A stretch of DNA of 64,000 nt from Mytilinidion resinicola. Taxonomy: Eukaryota > Ascomycota > Dothideomycetes > Mytilinidiales > Mytilinidiaceae. Of the stretch, positions 41,465 through 52,539 are shown in pieces (the stretch's first letter is position 1; every line of letters starts with the position of its first letter). Below the pieces are notes generated by a model. That model had not been told where the DNA came from. It did no database searches and was given only the letters and a program-made list of their open reading frames with translations. The position numbers and the translations under genes are program-made. The DNA is taken from positions 2,819,809 through 2,883,808 of the forward strand of contig NW_022985437.1 in the NCBI RefSeq assembly GCF_010093595.1. Reading direction: 5' to 3'.

Positions 41465-42405
41465 GCTGTCGGGTCGAAGTTTGAAAAGAAGTGACTTGAG
41501 GAGCAGTTTGTGAATGAGCATTTGTGCTGAAGAGAAATTGGAATGGCCGTCCACTTCGATTTATAACTAGCAAATTACAGTGTAGTGAAGGGAGAAATAG
41601 TGAAGGACGCGGGTCATAACTAGTCCCATTTTCCCACTGTGGTGAACATTCTCTACACGATTGTTCGCTTAATGAACAGTCCCGGCAAAGAACAATTGGC
41701 GCCTCCGCCATTCTACCATTTCTACCTCAAGTCCGAATTTTACAGAGGGCTAGTCTCCAGACGAAGACAATTTTCACCGAGTCGGTTCATAAAGGACGTA
41801 TATCTACAGTACTAGGCCATAAGAGTAGGCACACGGATAGACCACCGCTCTGGCTTGACCCTTGAGAGTGTCCTAGGTAACATTTCTTTGAATAGTCGAA
41901 AGGAAGTCTAATTCCCTCTGCGTTGATCTCTACATCGTATTCAGACCTTCCAGAGGAGCTCGGGCTACCCCATCCAGTTGCAAGCAGTGTCCAAACGTAT
42001 CTCTTAATGCTGTACCATCGAAGAGTTTTGCCTCAACAATATGGAGAAGAACACCTCGCACTGGCATGAGATTGCTTTGGCAGCACAGACTAGGGTGTAG
42101 CCACACATTCAGCAGCTAGAGATCGTCGCTTAGGTTTTAGGAATTCACTTCGTTCTTCTGCGCGAAAGGAGCATTCCATAGGCGTTTCGCATGACACAAA
42201 TTTTACACATCACTGCCGGCAGTACACGTTCTGTGCATGTAAGTATTACCCCTAACGCGACTTCTTCCCATTTGCGTGGGCATCCACCGCCATGAAGTTT
42301 ATTATCAGATTCGGGCTCTCCCAATAAGAGATGGCAGGCGAAGACCACATCTACAAGTAAACGGAGGGCATTTAATGCCTCCGGGGGGACCCTGACGCCA
42401 GTGAG
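41465..42405. other. intergenic, no gene seen
   Basis: About 940 bases: promoter side of the preceding gene and upstream flank of a BTB fragment. No start of a BTB domain is recognisable here. Confidence 0.35.
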
Positions 42406-42690
42406 ATGGATGGTAAGAACAAAGACCTCGAGCACCCTAATTTGGTGGAGATCCTTTGTGGCATGCTCGCTGTTATTGATACCTTCTACGCTGAAAAGGA
42501 AGTGAGGAAGAATACGGCAATGGGGCGGGCAGTTTCAAGCACGGCTCTAGAGCTGAAATTCAAGGACATACAGAAGGAGCTAGACCTGCTTATCGAAACC
42601 TACCCTCATTTCGCCACAGACTACACTGTCGAGGTCAATCATCGAGGGGGCCTGAAGAAGACGGCGGAGGTGAGGAACCTAGTTCTCTAA
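42406..42690 (+). pseudogene. C-terminal fragment of a BTB protein
   Basis: Ninety-four codons match only the C-terminal third of the local BTB proteins: MLAVIDTFYAEKEVRKNT, AMGRAVSSTALELKFKDI and LDLLIETYPHFATDY, the last corresponding to 'LLxxYPxFAxD'. There is no BTB fold upstream in any frame and no convincing acceptor site at its start, so it is a 5'-truncated relic. The text is closest to the gene 1.3 kb downstream (LPAIDLFYSNNVNAQ, SLGRAVAVGALQVKWEK), suggesting partial tandem duplication. Confidence 0.6.
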
Positions 42691-43933
42691 TACCCGCACT
42701 GATAATCTGAGCATTACTGGTTACGTATGCAATATTCGAAGTCTGGTTAGAGCTGCTCTAGGGTAGCAGCACATCGATGAAGGTTGACTTGGGGATGTCG
42801 ACGTGGCAGAATAAAGAATTTGCCTTGTTGGCATTTGGGAATCTCACCTCAAGATCTTAGAACCAAACCTTGGAGATAGGAACTATTTGCTCTCAAATTT
42901 TATGTTGCACCGGATTGGCTACGCACGTTTCACGGTTCTCGTTCCTTTCCCGGGGCAGTGGAATAGGTGTCTATTGTTAACACGTAGTTTACCTTTCTCT
43001 TAAATCTATCAACTTGAATTGAAACCATTGAGTGTGTGTCTGATAGGCTACCCAGTGATCTGACGGGGCTTCTGGTGTTCTCGGCTTTAGAAAATGGCCC
43101 TGTCATTTCCGGGCTTCGTAAATCCGCTCTTCTTCTATAAAACGGGAACTCTAATAGGATTCACACCACCTCATAAATTGGAGATTCATTATTACCGCTC
43201 TGGAAGTGTAAATAGGAGTTCGAAGGAAGTCTCCAACTTGCGGGTTTGAAACGCGGTCAACGTACTAGTCGTGGAGTTATGCATGGGTTATGTTTTTCCT
43301 AAGGGTAGATCGATGTTCAGAAAGGCTTTAGATGGTTATGCGCACTGTCAATATAAAACACATTCTGCCCTAAGCTCGCATGTCAATCCGTCGTATGATA
43401 TTGTGATGATATAAAACACTCTAACGTTCAACTCCAGAGTGAAGTACGCGCCTCTGGCTCCCAACCTCTTGGACTTAGAAGCCGTCCACCCAGTGCATTA
43501 TCCTTGCGACTTCCTACGCATATAGTTCCTGAAAATTCGACTGTCTCCCGCCCTTACCTATTCCCTGGTGGGGCGGTTAAGAACTTCGCTAACAGTTTAC
43601 TAGTCTTCTTCACACTCTCCCATTGCAGAACAGGGGGGAGCCGGGTTCGAGCCCCACAGCGGTATCGGCTCAAAGTCCTTACGAGGCAAACTTTTTTTGC
43701 TTTTTGATTCACCTAGGCAGGTCACTCATGTTTTGGGCGTTGGGTTATTGGTATATCGATTCACCAAAGAGCACGCTATACGCTAGTGTTGCTACTTGCG
43801 GCTCGCGGCTCGGCGACAGGCCTACCTTAAAGCTACGAAGATGTTCTTCCGCCTCTCACACACTACCTCCCACATACCGCATCACGCAGACCATCTCCCG
43901 CAAAGTAAACACCTTGCCCAGCTAGCAGCCGCT
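42691..43933. other. intergenic, no gene seen
   Basis: About 1.2 kb. A B-box-like phrase (gggttcgagcccc, 43640-43652) is followed about 40 bases later by a seven-T run, but no tRNA can be folded around it. The rest is featureless to me. Confidence 0.35.
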
Positions 43934-44711
43934 ATGCTGACAATGCCTGAGTAAGCCTGCTTCTTGTGCTACACGGAAAGCCTATCATTCACAATCGACA
44001 GCTTGTTCAACAACACCAGCCTGTCCGACGTGCTCCTCCGGGTCCACGACGCGGAGGGCAACGTTGGTGAATACCCCGCTCACCGCAACGTCCTCGCCAC
44101 CCACTCCGAGTTCATCGAGAAGGCCTGCTTGGGCGGCTTCATGGTACGGTATTCACCCGTCCTAGCAGGATGCGAACGCAGTTAATGCGTAGGGTCCCTA
44201 GGAAGCAAACAATAAGACCATGGACTTACAGGATGAGGACCCCAAATACTTTGAAATCGCACTAAAGTGGATGTACACTGGGGGGGACTACGAGACGCCG
44301 GATGGCATGATTGGCGTGGCGCAGCTTCTCTTCCATATTCACGTTCACCGTGTTGCAGACAAGTTCCTCATGCCGGAACTACAGGAAATCTGCGCGCAAG
44401 CCTTCACGAAGACGGCCATCACACTATTGGGAGATGCGACCCGACTCCGCACCAGCCGTAATGCAGTCTTGAGTGGCGAGATTGTACAGAAAGCCAAAGA
44501 TTACGCATCGGCAATGCTCCCCGCAATCGACTTGTTCTACTCCAATAACGTCAACGCTCAAAGCTCGCTCGGTAGAGCAGTAGCGGTAGGCGCGTTGCAG
44601 GTCAAGTGGGAGAAGACGCCGGACTTGCTCTCGATGATGTTGATAGCGCATCCTATATTCACTCAGGACTGGGCGATGGCGATTATCATGGGACCGTTCG
44701 ACATTCGCTAG
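43934..44711 (+). CDS. BTB/POZ-domain protein (three exons)
   Basis: Exons 43934-43950, 44002-44143 and 44202-44711 encode 222 residues. Intron 1 is 51 nt (GTAAGC..CGACAG), phase 2; intron 2 is 58 nt (GTACGG..CCTAG), phase 0. The protein reads MLTMPDLFNNTSLSDVLLRV, YPAHRNVLATHSEFIEKACL, GGFM at the splice, then EANNKTMDLQDEDPKYFEIA and LKWMYTGGDYE. HRVADKFLMPELQEICAQAF is the post-BTB helix pair. A long loop (RLRTSRNAVLSGEIVQK) is specific to this copy. MLIAHPIFTQDWAMAI is the C-terminal helix. The nearest relative is the gene at 37736-38477. The first exon is very short, as in several family members. Probable ubiquitin-ligase adaptor. Confidence 0.8.
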
Positions 44712-45057
44712 GCTGATGTTGTGGGGCTAGGAATTAGGAGACTGGCTCACGGTTAGACTACTCTCAGCGCTTCTGTCACTCAAGAAGGGGATCATCACGA
44801 TAACGACACGGTTTGGCAATAGATAATACTTGAAATACAAGTTCATAGTCTCGACGAGTCATCTTTGAAACAAGAAGGGTACTGTTTGGAGTTCTTTATA
44901 GAGCTATCCAGAATAAATATGTGATGCCACAACCCTGCCAGCTGATACGAAGCTTGGAAAGATTACATCTTGCAAGAATCAGAAGCACGCCGCCAAAGTA
45001 AGTCCCACACCCATGCACCTTCGCAAAAGGGACAGGTGGAGTCAATGAGCCCCCTCA
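44712..45057. other. intergenic, no gene seen
   Basis: About 350 bases of 3' flank between convergent genes. Nothing recognised. Confidence 0.35.
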
Positions 45058-46269
45058 TTACCCCAGATAGTCCAACTTGGCCTTACTTCCGCACCACCTT
45101 CTTCGTCGCCTCAGCTTCTTGTACCAAATTAGCACCATCTCGTCGAACGTGGCCCGGTTCGTGAGATGAACGTCGTCAAAATAGGATTCAGATTGCATAA
45201 GCTCCTCAATGCCGTGTTGCTATAGTGTTTCATCAGAGACTCGCTCGACGAACTCCAGCAACAAGCCCGCTTCAATCTACCGGGCGATGAAGTCGTGCTT
45301 CGGGCCAGCGAGAAAGACCCACGGATTGCGCGTCCGGGGCACCCACCGGTCCTTGGCCTCAACAACGTCGGACCTGTAAAGGCAGCAGATTTGCGCCGTG
45401 CTGATACTGAACTCGCTCGCATCCGTAACGAAATCGGGCGTGATCCCTTCTGGGTCAAGAGGAATGGTCCATGTCTGGCTGTCGCTGAGGGAGCGCATCT
45501 CGGGTGCGCGGTTACCGCTAGCTGTGGTGAGCCGCCGCTCGTCGACTAGGGTTACATCCACGTTCGGCCGGCCGGACTTGTTGACTATCGCGAGAAAGCT
45601 AGGCGAGAACTGCTTAATACCGATCCGTGGGTACTCCCTGTCTGGGTAGAGCACGTAAGAACGATGCTTTGTGAATGTGAGATTTGCGAACGGGGCATAA
45701 GCCTTTGTTGAAGTGATGATATTAGCCAAGGCAGTACATTCCTGGTATCCGCGGAGGATATGCAGAGTTGGAAGAGCGCGGCACATGTGGAAATGGATTT
45801 TAGGTCCGTCGCCTCTATGGCTTGGTCGAGTAAATATGATATCGTAGACCTCCCATTCTCCGGTCTTTCCCAGAACCAGCTGGTCGTTATCTGCTTTGTA
45901 TCCCTCTTCTAGTAGGCACTTCTCCATCCGCGAGCCTCGGACTTCCGTATTCGTCCATAGATCGAGGACGTTGCCAGGGGCAGCCCGATCAAAGAACCTC
46001 AAGGCAAAGTCTCCAGAGATGACGCTGTGTTCTAGGCTCATCGTATTCCGAAACGCCGTCGGGTCTTTGACGAACTTCCGCAGGGCCTTGTTGATACTCC
46101 ACTGCGTTGCCACAACTGTCTCGCATGCTGTTTGGAGGTCACGCGAGGTCTGGCGAAGATTAACCAGATCCATTGGCGATAGCTGACGGGTTATAGACTC
46201 AAAGATCTCGTAGCCGTTATCTAGGTTCGTAAGAAACTCGACGAGCCGGTTAGGCTGGGTGGTGGCCAT
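45058..46269 (-). pseudogene. F-box-like protein, C-terminus cut by two TAG codons
   Basis: The open part (46269-45277) encodes 330 residues. An F-box-like helix triplet lies at about 22-50 (IFESITRQLSPMDLVNLRQTS), followed by the conserved region of this local family: INKALRKFVKDPTAFR, RFFDRAAPGNVLDLW, STKAYAPFANLTF. It ends at TAG 45277-45279, but in the same frame homology continues: IEAGLLLEFVERVSDETL, a second TAG (45220-45222), QHGIEELMQS and RATFDEMVLIW, stopping at 45058. Paralogues show RRLDAVVWAELW and KTFDEKVPEWI there. Both stops are one C-to-T change from CAG. Full length would be 403 residues, like the 400-residue paralogue at 47458. It may still make a truncated protein. Probable SCF-type adaptor originally. 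Confidence 0.7.
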
Positions 46270-46372
46270 GCTGGACTGTGTTGAATGTATGGTACTGCGG
46301 ACTCGGATGTTGTTGGATGTTGGATACAGGGTGGGACACCAAGGCAGTTTTTGGATTGTGGGGTATTTTTTA

Positions 46373-46554
46373 TGGTCCTGGTGTTTTCTTGGTGGCCCTG
46401 GTGCTTTATAAGTGGCCCTGGTGCTTTATAAGTGGCCCTGGTGCTTTATAAGTGGTCCTGGTGCATTGTTAGTGGGATCGGTGCATTTTTAGTGGTCCTG
46501 GTGCATTGTTAGTGGTCCTGGTGCTTTGTTGATGGTCCTGGTGCTTGTTGGTGG
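46373..46554. repeat. 20-bp minisatellite, about nine units
   Basis: 'CCTGGTG' recurs at 46377, 46397, 46417, 46437, 46457, 46497, 46517 and 46537, with a variant at 46477, so the period is exactly 20 bp. The consensus is close to 'agtggccctggtgctttata'. It lies about 105-285 bp upstream of the F-box gene start at 46269, in its promoter region. Confidence 0.9.
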
Positions 46555-46659
46555 TTGTGGTGGACGATGGAGAGGCTGAGGATCTTGACGCTAGGATTAA
46601 ATATATGACCGAAGAGACATATTCTACGGTGACTATGTGAATACTACAAATGAATCGCA

Positions 46660-47230
46660 CAAATGCGTGTTCTGGTGGAAATTCATATGTGTAAAACGCC
46701 TGCAGTCGGTCTCGACTTCAGCATCTACAAAGCCCTTTCCTTTCACTTCCTACCACGCTAACGCTGCTGCTTAGACCCTTCGTGGATAACATTGAATGAA
46801 GAGATAATATAGCGAATCTGTAAGGGTGCATCGAGTCAACATTTAAAGTGGCTACCATACAGCTTGAGAATGCGCGGAATAGTCAATCGAAGCCCGTTCC
46901 GGCGTTCCCTGCAACGCTGACGCCACCTTTTGAGGCCACTTGTAAATACAGATCAATTAAAAAGACGATGTGACGAGTCTGTAAGTGTGTATCAAGCTAA
47001 GTGTAAAAGGGGTTATCTCGTAGCTTGAAACGTACAGGACACTCAATTGAAGCTATCATTAGACGTTCGTGAAGCATTATAGCCATTTTCTGAAGTCCTT
47101 TGTGAAGCGATTTAAGTATCCACCGAGCTTTACTAAGTTTTCTAGTGTAAGCCATGTTCCGAGAAATGTCTTATCTATCGCAAATGAAAATTGGAATACC
47201 ACTAATCGAAGCCTCGTTCATGCATAGCAA
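46660..47230 (-). repeat. tandem array, period 160 bp, about three units, minus orientation
   Basis: Reverse-strand counterparts of the 'ggacttcaga' marker lie at 47091, 46931 and 46771, 160 bp apart. Read on the minus strand the units follow the order of the 25-kb array (marker, 'tggct.taatg'-like, 'cttcaattg'-like and 'cacatcgt'-like blocks). AT-rich and non-coding. Confidence 0.65.
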
Positions 47231-47457
47231 GGATTGGCATTCGAAATAACTTCTGATTACCCCGCCGGGCTACTTCTAGCGCCCATAAGTCTACTAAGTT
47301 TCGCGATCTTGGGAGTAGCGGAAGTGGGGTTCCAATTTGGTAAAAGAAACGAATGCCAAATTTGGATATCCTTCAAGGAAACCGAATATCAAATCCCATA
47401 TCAAATCATCATCAAATCCAGTCCGAATTCACAGCCGAAAAAGACCGACTACTTCAT

Positions 47458-48660
47458 TTAAAAGCGACCGAGCAGTTTCGCCAGCAGATAAGCCAATTTC
47501 CTCCCCCCCCGCGGCAACAGGTCGTCGAGTTCCTCAAGCCATTCCGGGATCTTCTCGTCAAACATCTTGCCCTCGTAACTCGTCATGGTCCGCAACAACT
47601 CCTTCCTCCGCTTCAACTCGTCCCAATTTGTTGGACGATCCTTCTTAGGGAGCTCACACAACTCCATCCACAACATTGCGTCTAATCGGCGTGCGATTGG
47701 TTCCATCCGACCCGAGCTAGTTACAAACCAAGTGTGAGCTAGTGCGGCATGTTTGAACGTCCGCAGCATGGGCTGGTAGTGGAGTGGGCCGTACCAATTC
47801 GTGCTGCTGGTAAGGATGAACTCCGCGTGGTCGAAGACGCAATCCGGAACAGACGGCGGCTCTACATCGGTGGTGTCGAGTTTCATGATCCACGACGAGC
47901 CGTCATTTAGTCGCTGAACTCGAACTTTCCCTCTGTCCCGGAAGCGCATATCCAACACTTCGTACCCTCTGGCCTTGACATCTGTTATGCAGCGTTTGGG
48001 CTGGGCGTCAAGAGCGCGCAGGAGGTAGGCTTTCTTCGTCTTGAGCGTCATATCCGCGAAAGGGGCGTATGCTTTCGTCGCCGTGATGAAAGCGGTCTCT
48101 GCGGTTGTACACCAGTACCCTTTAAGAACGTTGTATAGCGGAGGGTCCTTGGTCTGAATGATGACTATGCAGAGCTCCATGTGCATGGGATGTTCAAGTG
48201 TTTGGAACTTGGAAGAGCTCGTTGGTGGGTAGACAAGACTGTTGTACTGTCTCCAGCCTTCAGTCTCGGTCAAGTACTTTTCGAGAGCATCGCCCTCTTC
48301 CCCCATGCGGACGTGCAAATCCATCACATCGTTGACAGGGTTTCAATCGAAGAAGTCTAGAGCGAAGACGCCGGAGATGAAAGCGGACACTTGGCCGAGC
48401 TTGCTCCTGAATTGTGTAGGATATTTGATGAACTTCTTCAGCGCAATATTGATGTTCCATTGTGTATCTTTGCACTTCTGGTACACGCCGCGAAGGTCTC
48501 GGCTGACGCGACCTAGGGTTATGATATCGGTAGGCTCGAGGGCACGTGTGATGGCATCGAAGATTGGCACATATTGGTTGGGTTTCGCAAGGAAATCAAA
48601 CAGAGGCGAACGTGAGTTCAAAGACTGATCGGATTGAGAAACATTCGAAATGGTCGACAT
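47458..48660 (-). pseudogene. F-box-like protein with one premature TGA
   Basis: One continuous minus-strand frame of 401 codons broken only by TGA at 48343-48345. The N-terminal part has PIFDAITRALEPTDIITLGR and VSRDLRGVYQKCKDTQW (F-box-like helices), then ALKKFIKYPTQFRSKLGQVS and ALDFFD before the stop. The frame resumes with NPVNDVMDLHVRMGEEGDAL. Paralogues have FDRAAPGNVLDL and LDRAPIGNMLDL, so the stop replaces an Arg codon, most simply CGA to TGA. The rest is intact: STSSTNWYGPLHYQP-type segment, RRLDAMLWMELCELPKKDRP, KMFDEKIPEWLEELDDL. Either a recent pseudogene or, if TGA is read through or edited, a conditional full-length protein; the first is far likelier. A fragment of 105 residues is otherwise made. 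Confidence 0.75.
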
Positions 48661-48989
48661 GTTGGTGGTTGGAAGTGAGGCTCGTGGTTGCAGGGTGTAG
48701 CGTGGTTGGCGAGTAGACGACGGTGCAAGTATTATCTACAGCTCGCCCACGAACACCCTCAGTGAATGTCGATGACTGATTCCATAATATGGACTGTTTC
48801 ACCCGGCACTTGGAGCTCATGTTATGCAGCCAAGGCAGCACAGGTATAGACAATCCCGCTATTGACCACGACATTCACCAAAATTGGGGACTTTCCAGTG
48901 AAACATGCTGTCGTGTGGGCACACTCGCTCGCCAAAGTTTGAGGTGTTTTGGCGAGACCTAAGAATTATTTTACGGTGCGAAGTTCTTG

Positions 48990-49460
48990 AGTGTTATCCA
49001 GCGCCGTTCGGAAGGCATACTCGGTGGCTCAGATAGCGAGAAGTGGCAGGAAAGCAGACTTGGAATTGAGTAACATACGACGAAGCCTTACTTGTCTCTT
49101 AATGACGTCTGAGGAGTCTCAACATGGTCCTAGGCCTTACTGCCGATAGCGTGGATAATCACTATAATTACTTGTCGTTAGATCCTGCTTCTGGAAGAGC
49201 AGTAGCAACAAAGATATTTTGAAACTATATGTAATGAGACGAAGTTCTGCTTGCATTTTACCGATGTTAGAAGAGCCTCGATATGACCTCTAATTTTCAC
49301 CGCTGACAGCATTGACATTCACGAGGACTACACAGTCTATCATTATTGCATCTGAACCAGCAGTAGCGGCAGAGCCAGGCTGAATTATGAGGTCTAAGGA
49401 GTCTTATTTTGATTTCCGGTTTGGACTGCAACTGGCATGCACATCAGCCTAATTTACGTA
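48990..49460 (+). repeat. tandem array, period about 159 bp, two to three units
   Basis: Paired markers repeat 158-159 bp apart: 'ctggaagagcagtagc' near 49190 and 'ctgaaccagcagtagc' near 49349, and 'acgaagccttacttg' near 49079 and 'acgaagttctgcttg' near 49238. Non-coding and strongly diverged. Confidence 0.55.
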
Positions 49461-49624
49461 TTTAGGCATCGCTGCACCCCCAAGATGTCCATTCCCAGAC
49501 AAAAAATCATCTACAGCTGATTTACAAGCTGGGATAGCCGTGACTATGCGATTTCGTCTCGAGTCCACCGCCAACAGCATCATCCGCGCAGCGACCCCGT
49601 ATACCTACCTCGTTCTTGTGACAA

Positions 49625-51055
49625 CTAGTCCTCTCCCTCCGACTTCAGCTCATCAAGCTCTTTGATCCACTCCGGCACCTTCTCGTCGAATGTCTTTCCC
49701 GCATAGGCAGTCATATCGCGCACCAGCATAGGCCGCCGCATCATCTCAGCCCAATTGATCGGTCGATCCTGGTCTCGAAGCTTCCATAATTCCGCCCAAA
49801 CCACTGCATCGAGCCGACGTACGATGGCATTCTTTCGATGTTCTGCATCGAAGCAGCCAAGCCAAGGGTACTTGAGTCCCGGGTGCATAAGCGGGCTTAG
49901 CAGGCAATTGTAATGAAGCGGGCCGTCGCGGTTCTCGGCAGGGGAGAGCCGGTGGTGGTTGTCGGTGAAAAAGAACTCGGTGTTATCATAGACGTAATCA
50001 GGAATGGCGGGTGTCGCGAGCTTAGACGTATCCAGGTTCATCACCCAGCATCTGGAGTCATTCAAGTGGCGATGCTTTGCCATTCCCTTATCCTTGAAGC
50101 GGATATCGAGGACCTCGCGACCCGTCTGCTCAATGTCTATCAGGTGCGTTTGAGCATTCTCGTCGAGTTTGCGGAGTATGTAGGCCTTATCGCTTCTGAA
50201 CGTCATGTTCGCAAAAGGAGCGTAGACCTTTGTTGCCGTCATGATCGCAGTCGTCGCGGTGCTGTACGCATCGCCCCGAAGAATGTCCAACAACGGAGCG
50301 GAGTTGGTGTGACTAAGGTAGATGTGAAGCCCTTCGTTCCGAGCACGGCGAAATGTCTGCGCCTTGCGTGATCGCGATATGTTTGGGTTTGTCGGAACTG
50401 GTGCAGTTTCCTCTGCGCTGACAAAGTAGCCTTCCGTCTCGATCAGGTACTTCTCCAACGCGTCAGCTTGAGGGCCGTAGGTGGCGTACAGGTCTAGCAT
50501 GTTTCCAATGGGCGCGCGGTCCAAGAATTGAAGTACAAATATACCGGAAATCAGCCCAGATACCTCTCCAAGCTTGTCGCGGAACCCCGTCGGATCTTTG
50601 AAGAAGTGGAAAAGAGCCTTGTCTGCGTTCCACTGCGATTTCTGGGCTTTGACGTACACATCCTGCAAGTCTTTGCTCACAAGCTTCAGGTTTAAGAGAC
50701 CCGACACTGGCAGCGAGCATGTGATTCCGTCAAATATTGGCACATATCGGTCCGACTCCGTTAAGAAAGTGGCGAGTGGAGATCGCCGAATGGAATCCTC
50801 TGTCTGGGAGCCAGACGTTGTGTCAATGTTATTTGCCACGGAGGTAGATGTCAGTTTGGTATTTCCGGCCTGGGTGGGAGACTGCATGACTGTAAGTGGG
50901 TCGAGGGAGACTGGGAGAGGAGTCAAGTTCTTCGTAACCAGAACGTGATGACTTGGAGCAAGGGGAGATCCGGACATAGCGAACAGATTATGCAGTACCA
51001 TCGCCGCGCCGCTCATCTTGGCCTCAAACTCCGGGTAGACCAGCTTAACAGGCAT
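49625..51055 (-). CDS. F-box-like protein, intact, 476 residues
   Basis: The only unbroken member of the trio at 45-51 kb. I start at the ATG at 51055 (MPVKLVYPEFEAKMSG); the frame is open upstream to 51250 but that part reads like leader. Residues 1-90 are variable. The F-box-like segment is YVPIFDGITCSLPVSGLLNL and KLVSKDLQDVYVKAQKSQW. The family core follows: ALFHFFKDPTGFRDKLGEVS, LQFLDRAPIGNMLDLY, ATKVYAPFANMTFRSDKAY, EVLDIRFKDKG, RCWVMNLDTS, RRLDAVVWAELWKLRDQDRP, and the end TFDEKVPEWIKELDELK. F-box proteins bind Skp1 and present substrates to SCF ubiquitin ligases; here the F-box match is loose, so the role is probable only. No intron is needed. Confidence 0.72.
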   Translation of the reverse strand: MPVKLVYPEFEAKMSGAAMVLHNLFAMSGSPLAPSHHVLVTKNLTPLPVSLDPLTVMQSPTQAGNTKLTSTSVANNIDTTSGSQTEDSIRRSPLATFLTESDRYVPIFDGITCSLPVSGLLNLKLVSKDLQDVYVKAQKSQWNADKALFHFFKDPTGFRDKLGEVSGLISGIFVLQFLDRAPIGNMLDLYATYGPQADALEKYLIETEGYFVSAEETAPVPTNPNISRSRKAQTFRRARNEGLHIYLSHTNSAPLLDILRGDAYSTATTAIMTATKVYAPFANMTFRSDKAYILRKLDENAQTHLIDIEQTGREVLDIRFKDKGMAKHRHLNDSRCWVMNLDTSKLATPAIPDYVYDNTEFFFTDNHHRLSPAENRDGPLHYNCLLSPLMHPGLKYPWLGCFDAEHRKNAIVRRLDAVVWAELWKLRDQDRPINWAEMMRRPMLVRDMTAYAGKTFDEKVPEWIKELDELKSEGED

Positions 51056-52539
51056 TTCGGGGCTTGTTAACAAATTCGATTTGAAAGATCGTGGTGACTT
51101 TGAGAGGTGTGGTGTGAAGTTGTGGTCAGGGAGGTGTGTATACTGTTGTGCGTGGATTGCAGGTCTATTCCAGCCACAACACCGGGATTGTGTACGGCAC
51201 CGGGACTCATCGCGAGGAATCTGGGCGACACAATGAATGTGAACAGTCATGTAGGATTCCTACTGACCTTCAGACACGCTGTCGGTGACGTCATTGTCCT
51301 CTGCTTGTGGTGGTGAACAACGCAGCCGATATTGTTGATTCACCATCGAAGTCCTGAGCACTTTTGTAGCGATGCGATGCTACCACGTTGTCTACTCTGG
51401 ATCTATCCCATCGAAAATTGGCGTTGAAAAGACGCAAAAACGGGTTCCTGCGGGGCTGAAAATATAGATGGTCTAAGAGTAGATTGAGTCAGATATTTAC
51501 AATAGCGTAGCCTCATTCCATACACGCAACAAAATAGGTGGGCGGGGCGAGGGGGGGAAGGACTGTGTGGGACCTTGGATAGTACCCTTCAGTCTTGAAA
51601 GGACATCGTGATCTCTTATATTCCAGCATGAGTTCTCTGGTCGTGCCACAGACCATCGACAACTTATAGTAGCAAGCAGAATTGAATAACCGTTCACTAT
51701 TCTAGTGGATGGTTTGTACTCTCATTTCCACATTTTCAAGACCTAGTCTGCTTGTAATAATTGTTATGTGCTAGATGCTTATGCGGTTGAGCGCTGCAAA
51801 ACGGGCAAGGAATCCTACTTTTCTCTGCACCGTTATGATCTCTCCACCTGACTTCCCGCCACCACCTTTGCACTTATCGGGCCAGCTCCACATACTGCAC
51901 AACACGGGGACCGGACACTGTTAAACGGACGAGACACACGGACCACATTAGTCATTGATTAGTCACTAGCGCCGCCGCAACTTTTCGACTATATCAGCAG
52001 CTCTTCCTTCCAGAATTTACAACCTCAACCAGCCACCGTCGCCAGAAAGAGGAGGATTTTTTTTTTGCTTTCGTATTTTGTTAACTAACTGTTCAAGAAT
52101 TGGATGGCTAACTACACTTCTCCTACAGACCTTCCTCTGCCTTCGGGCCAACAACCAAGCCAAGATAAGTGACTGACCTCCCTTCATGATCAACTTGCTG
52201 ACCTTGTCTAGGCTCTGTCCCGCGTGGCTCCCTAATGAAAAAAGATAAGTGATCCCTCCTCCCTTCTTTCCAATTCGACTCGCTAATACACCAGGCTAGG
52301 GCTGCCTGCCTCTGGGCAGGGAGAGAAGATGTTCTCTCGATATCCTGCTGAGGTTGCACTCCACTTTGTCTTTTCATTGAGCTTCTCAGCTTGCTGGGAC
52401 CTCGAAGAAGAGTTTCTTTGTGATTGTTCTCTTGTGACTTGCTGTGACTTGAAGGCTTCTTGCCGTTGCCTTGCCTTGTCCTTGTCTTGAGTCTATGTTG
52501 TGGTGTGCTGTCGCGACTCGTGTGGTGTTGAGCTACGCG
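51056..52539. other. intergenic, no gene seen
   Basis: About 1.5 kb. A ten-T run lies near 52059-52068. The frame at 52123-52617 (minus) is Ser/Arg/Gln-rich and has no domain. Nothing is called. Confidence 0.35.

Noticed and set aside
43623..43700. Possible tRNA or tRNA-derived SINE: B-box-like gggttcgagcccc followed by a T-run
   Set aside because: The T stem pairs for only three bases, no matching acceptor or anticodon arm is found, and no A box lies at the right distance. Left as a B-box-like sequence.
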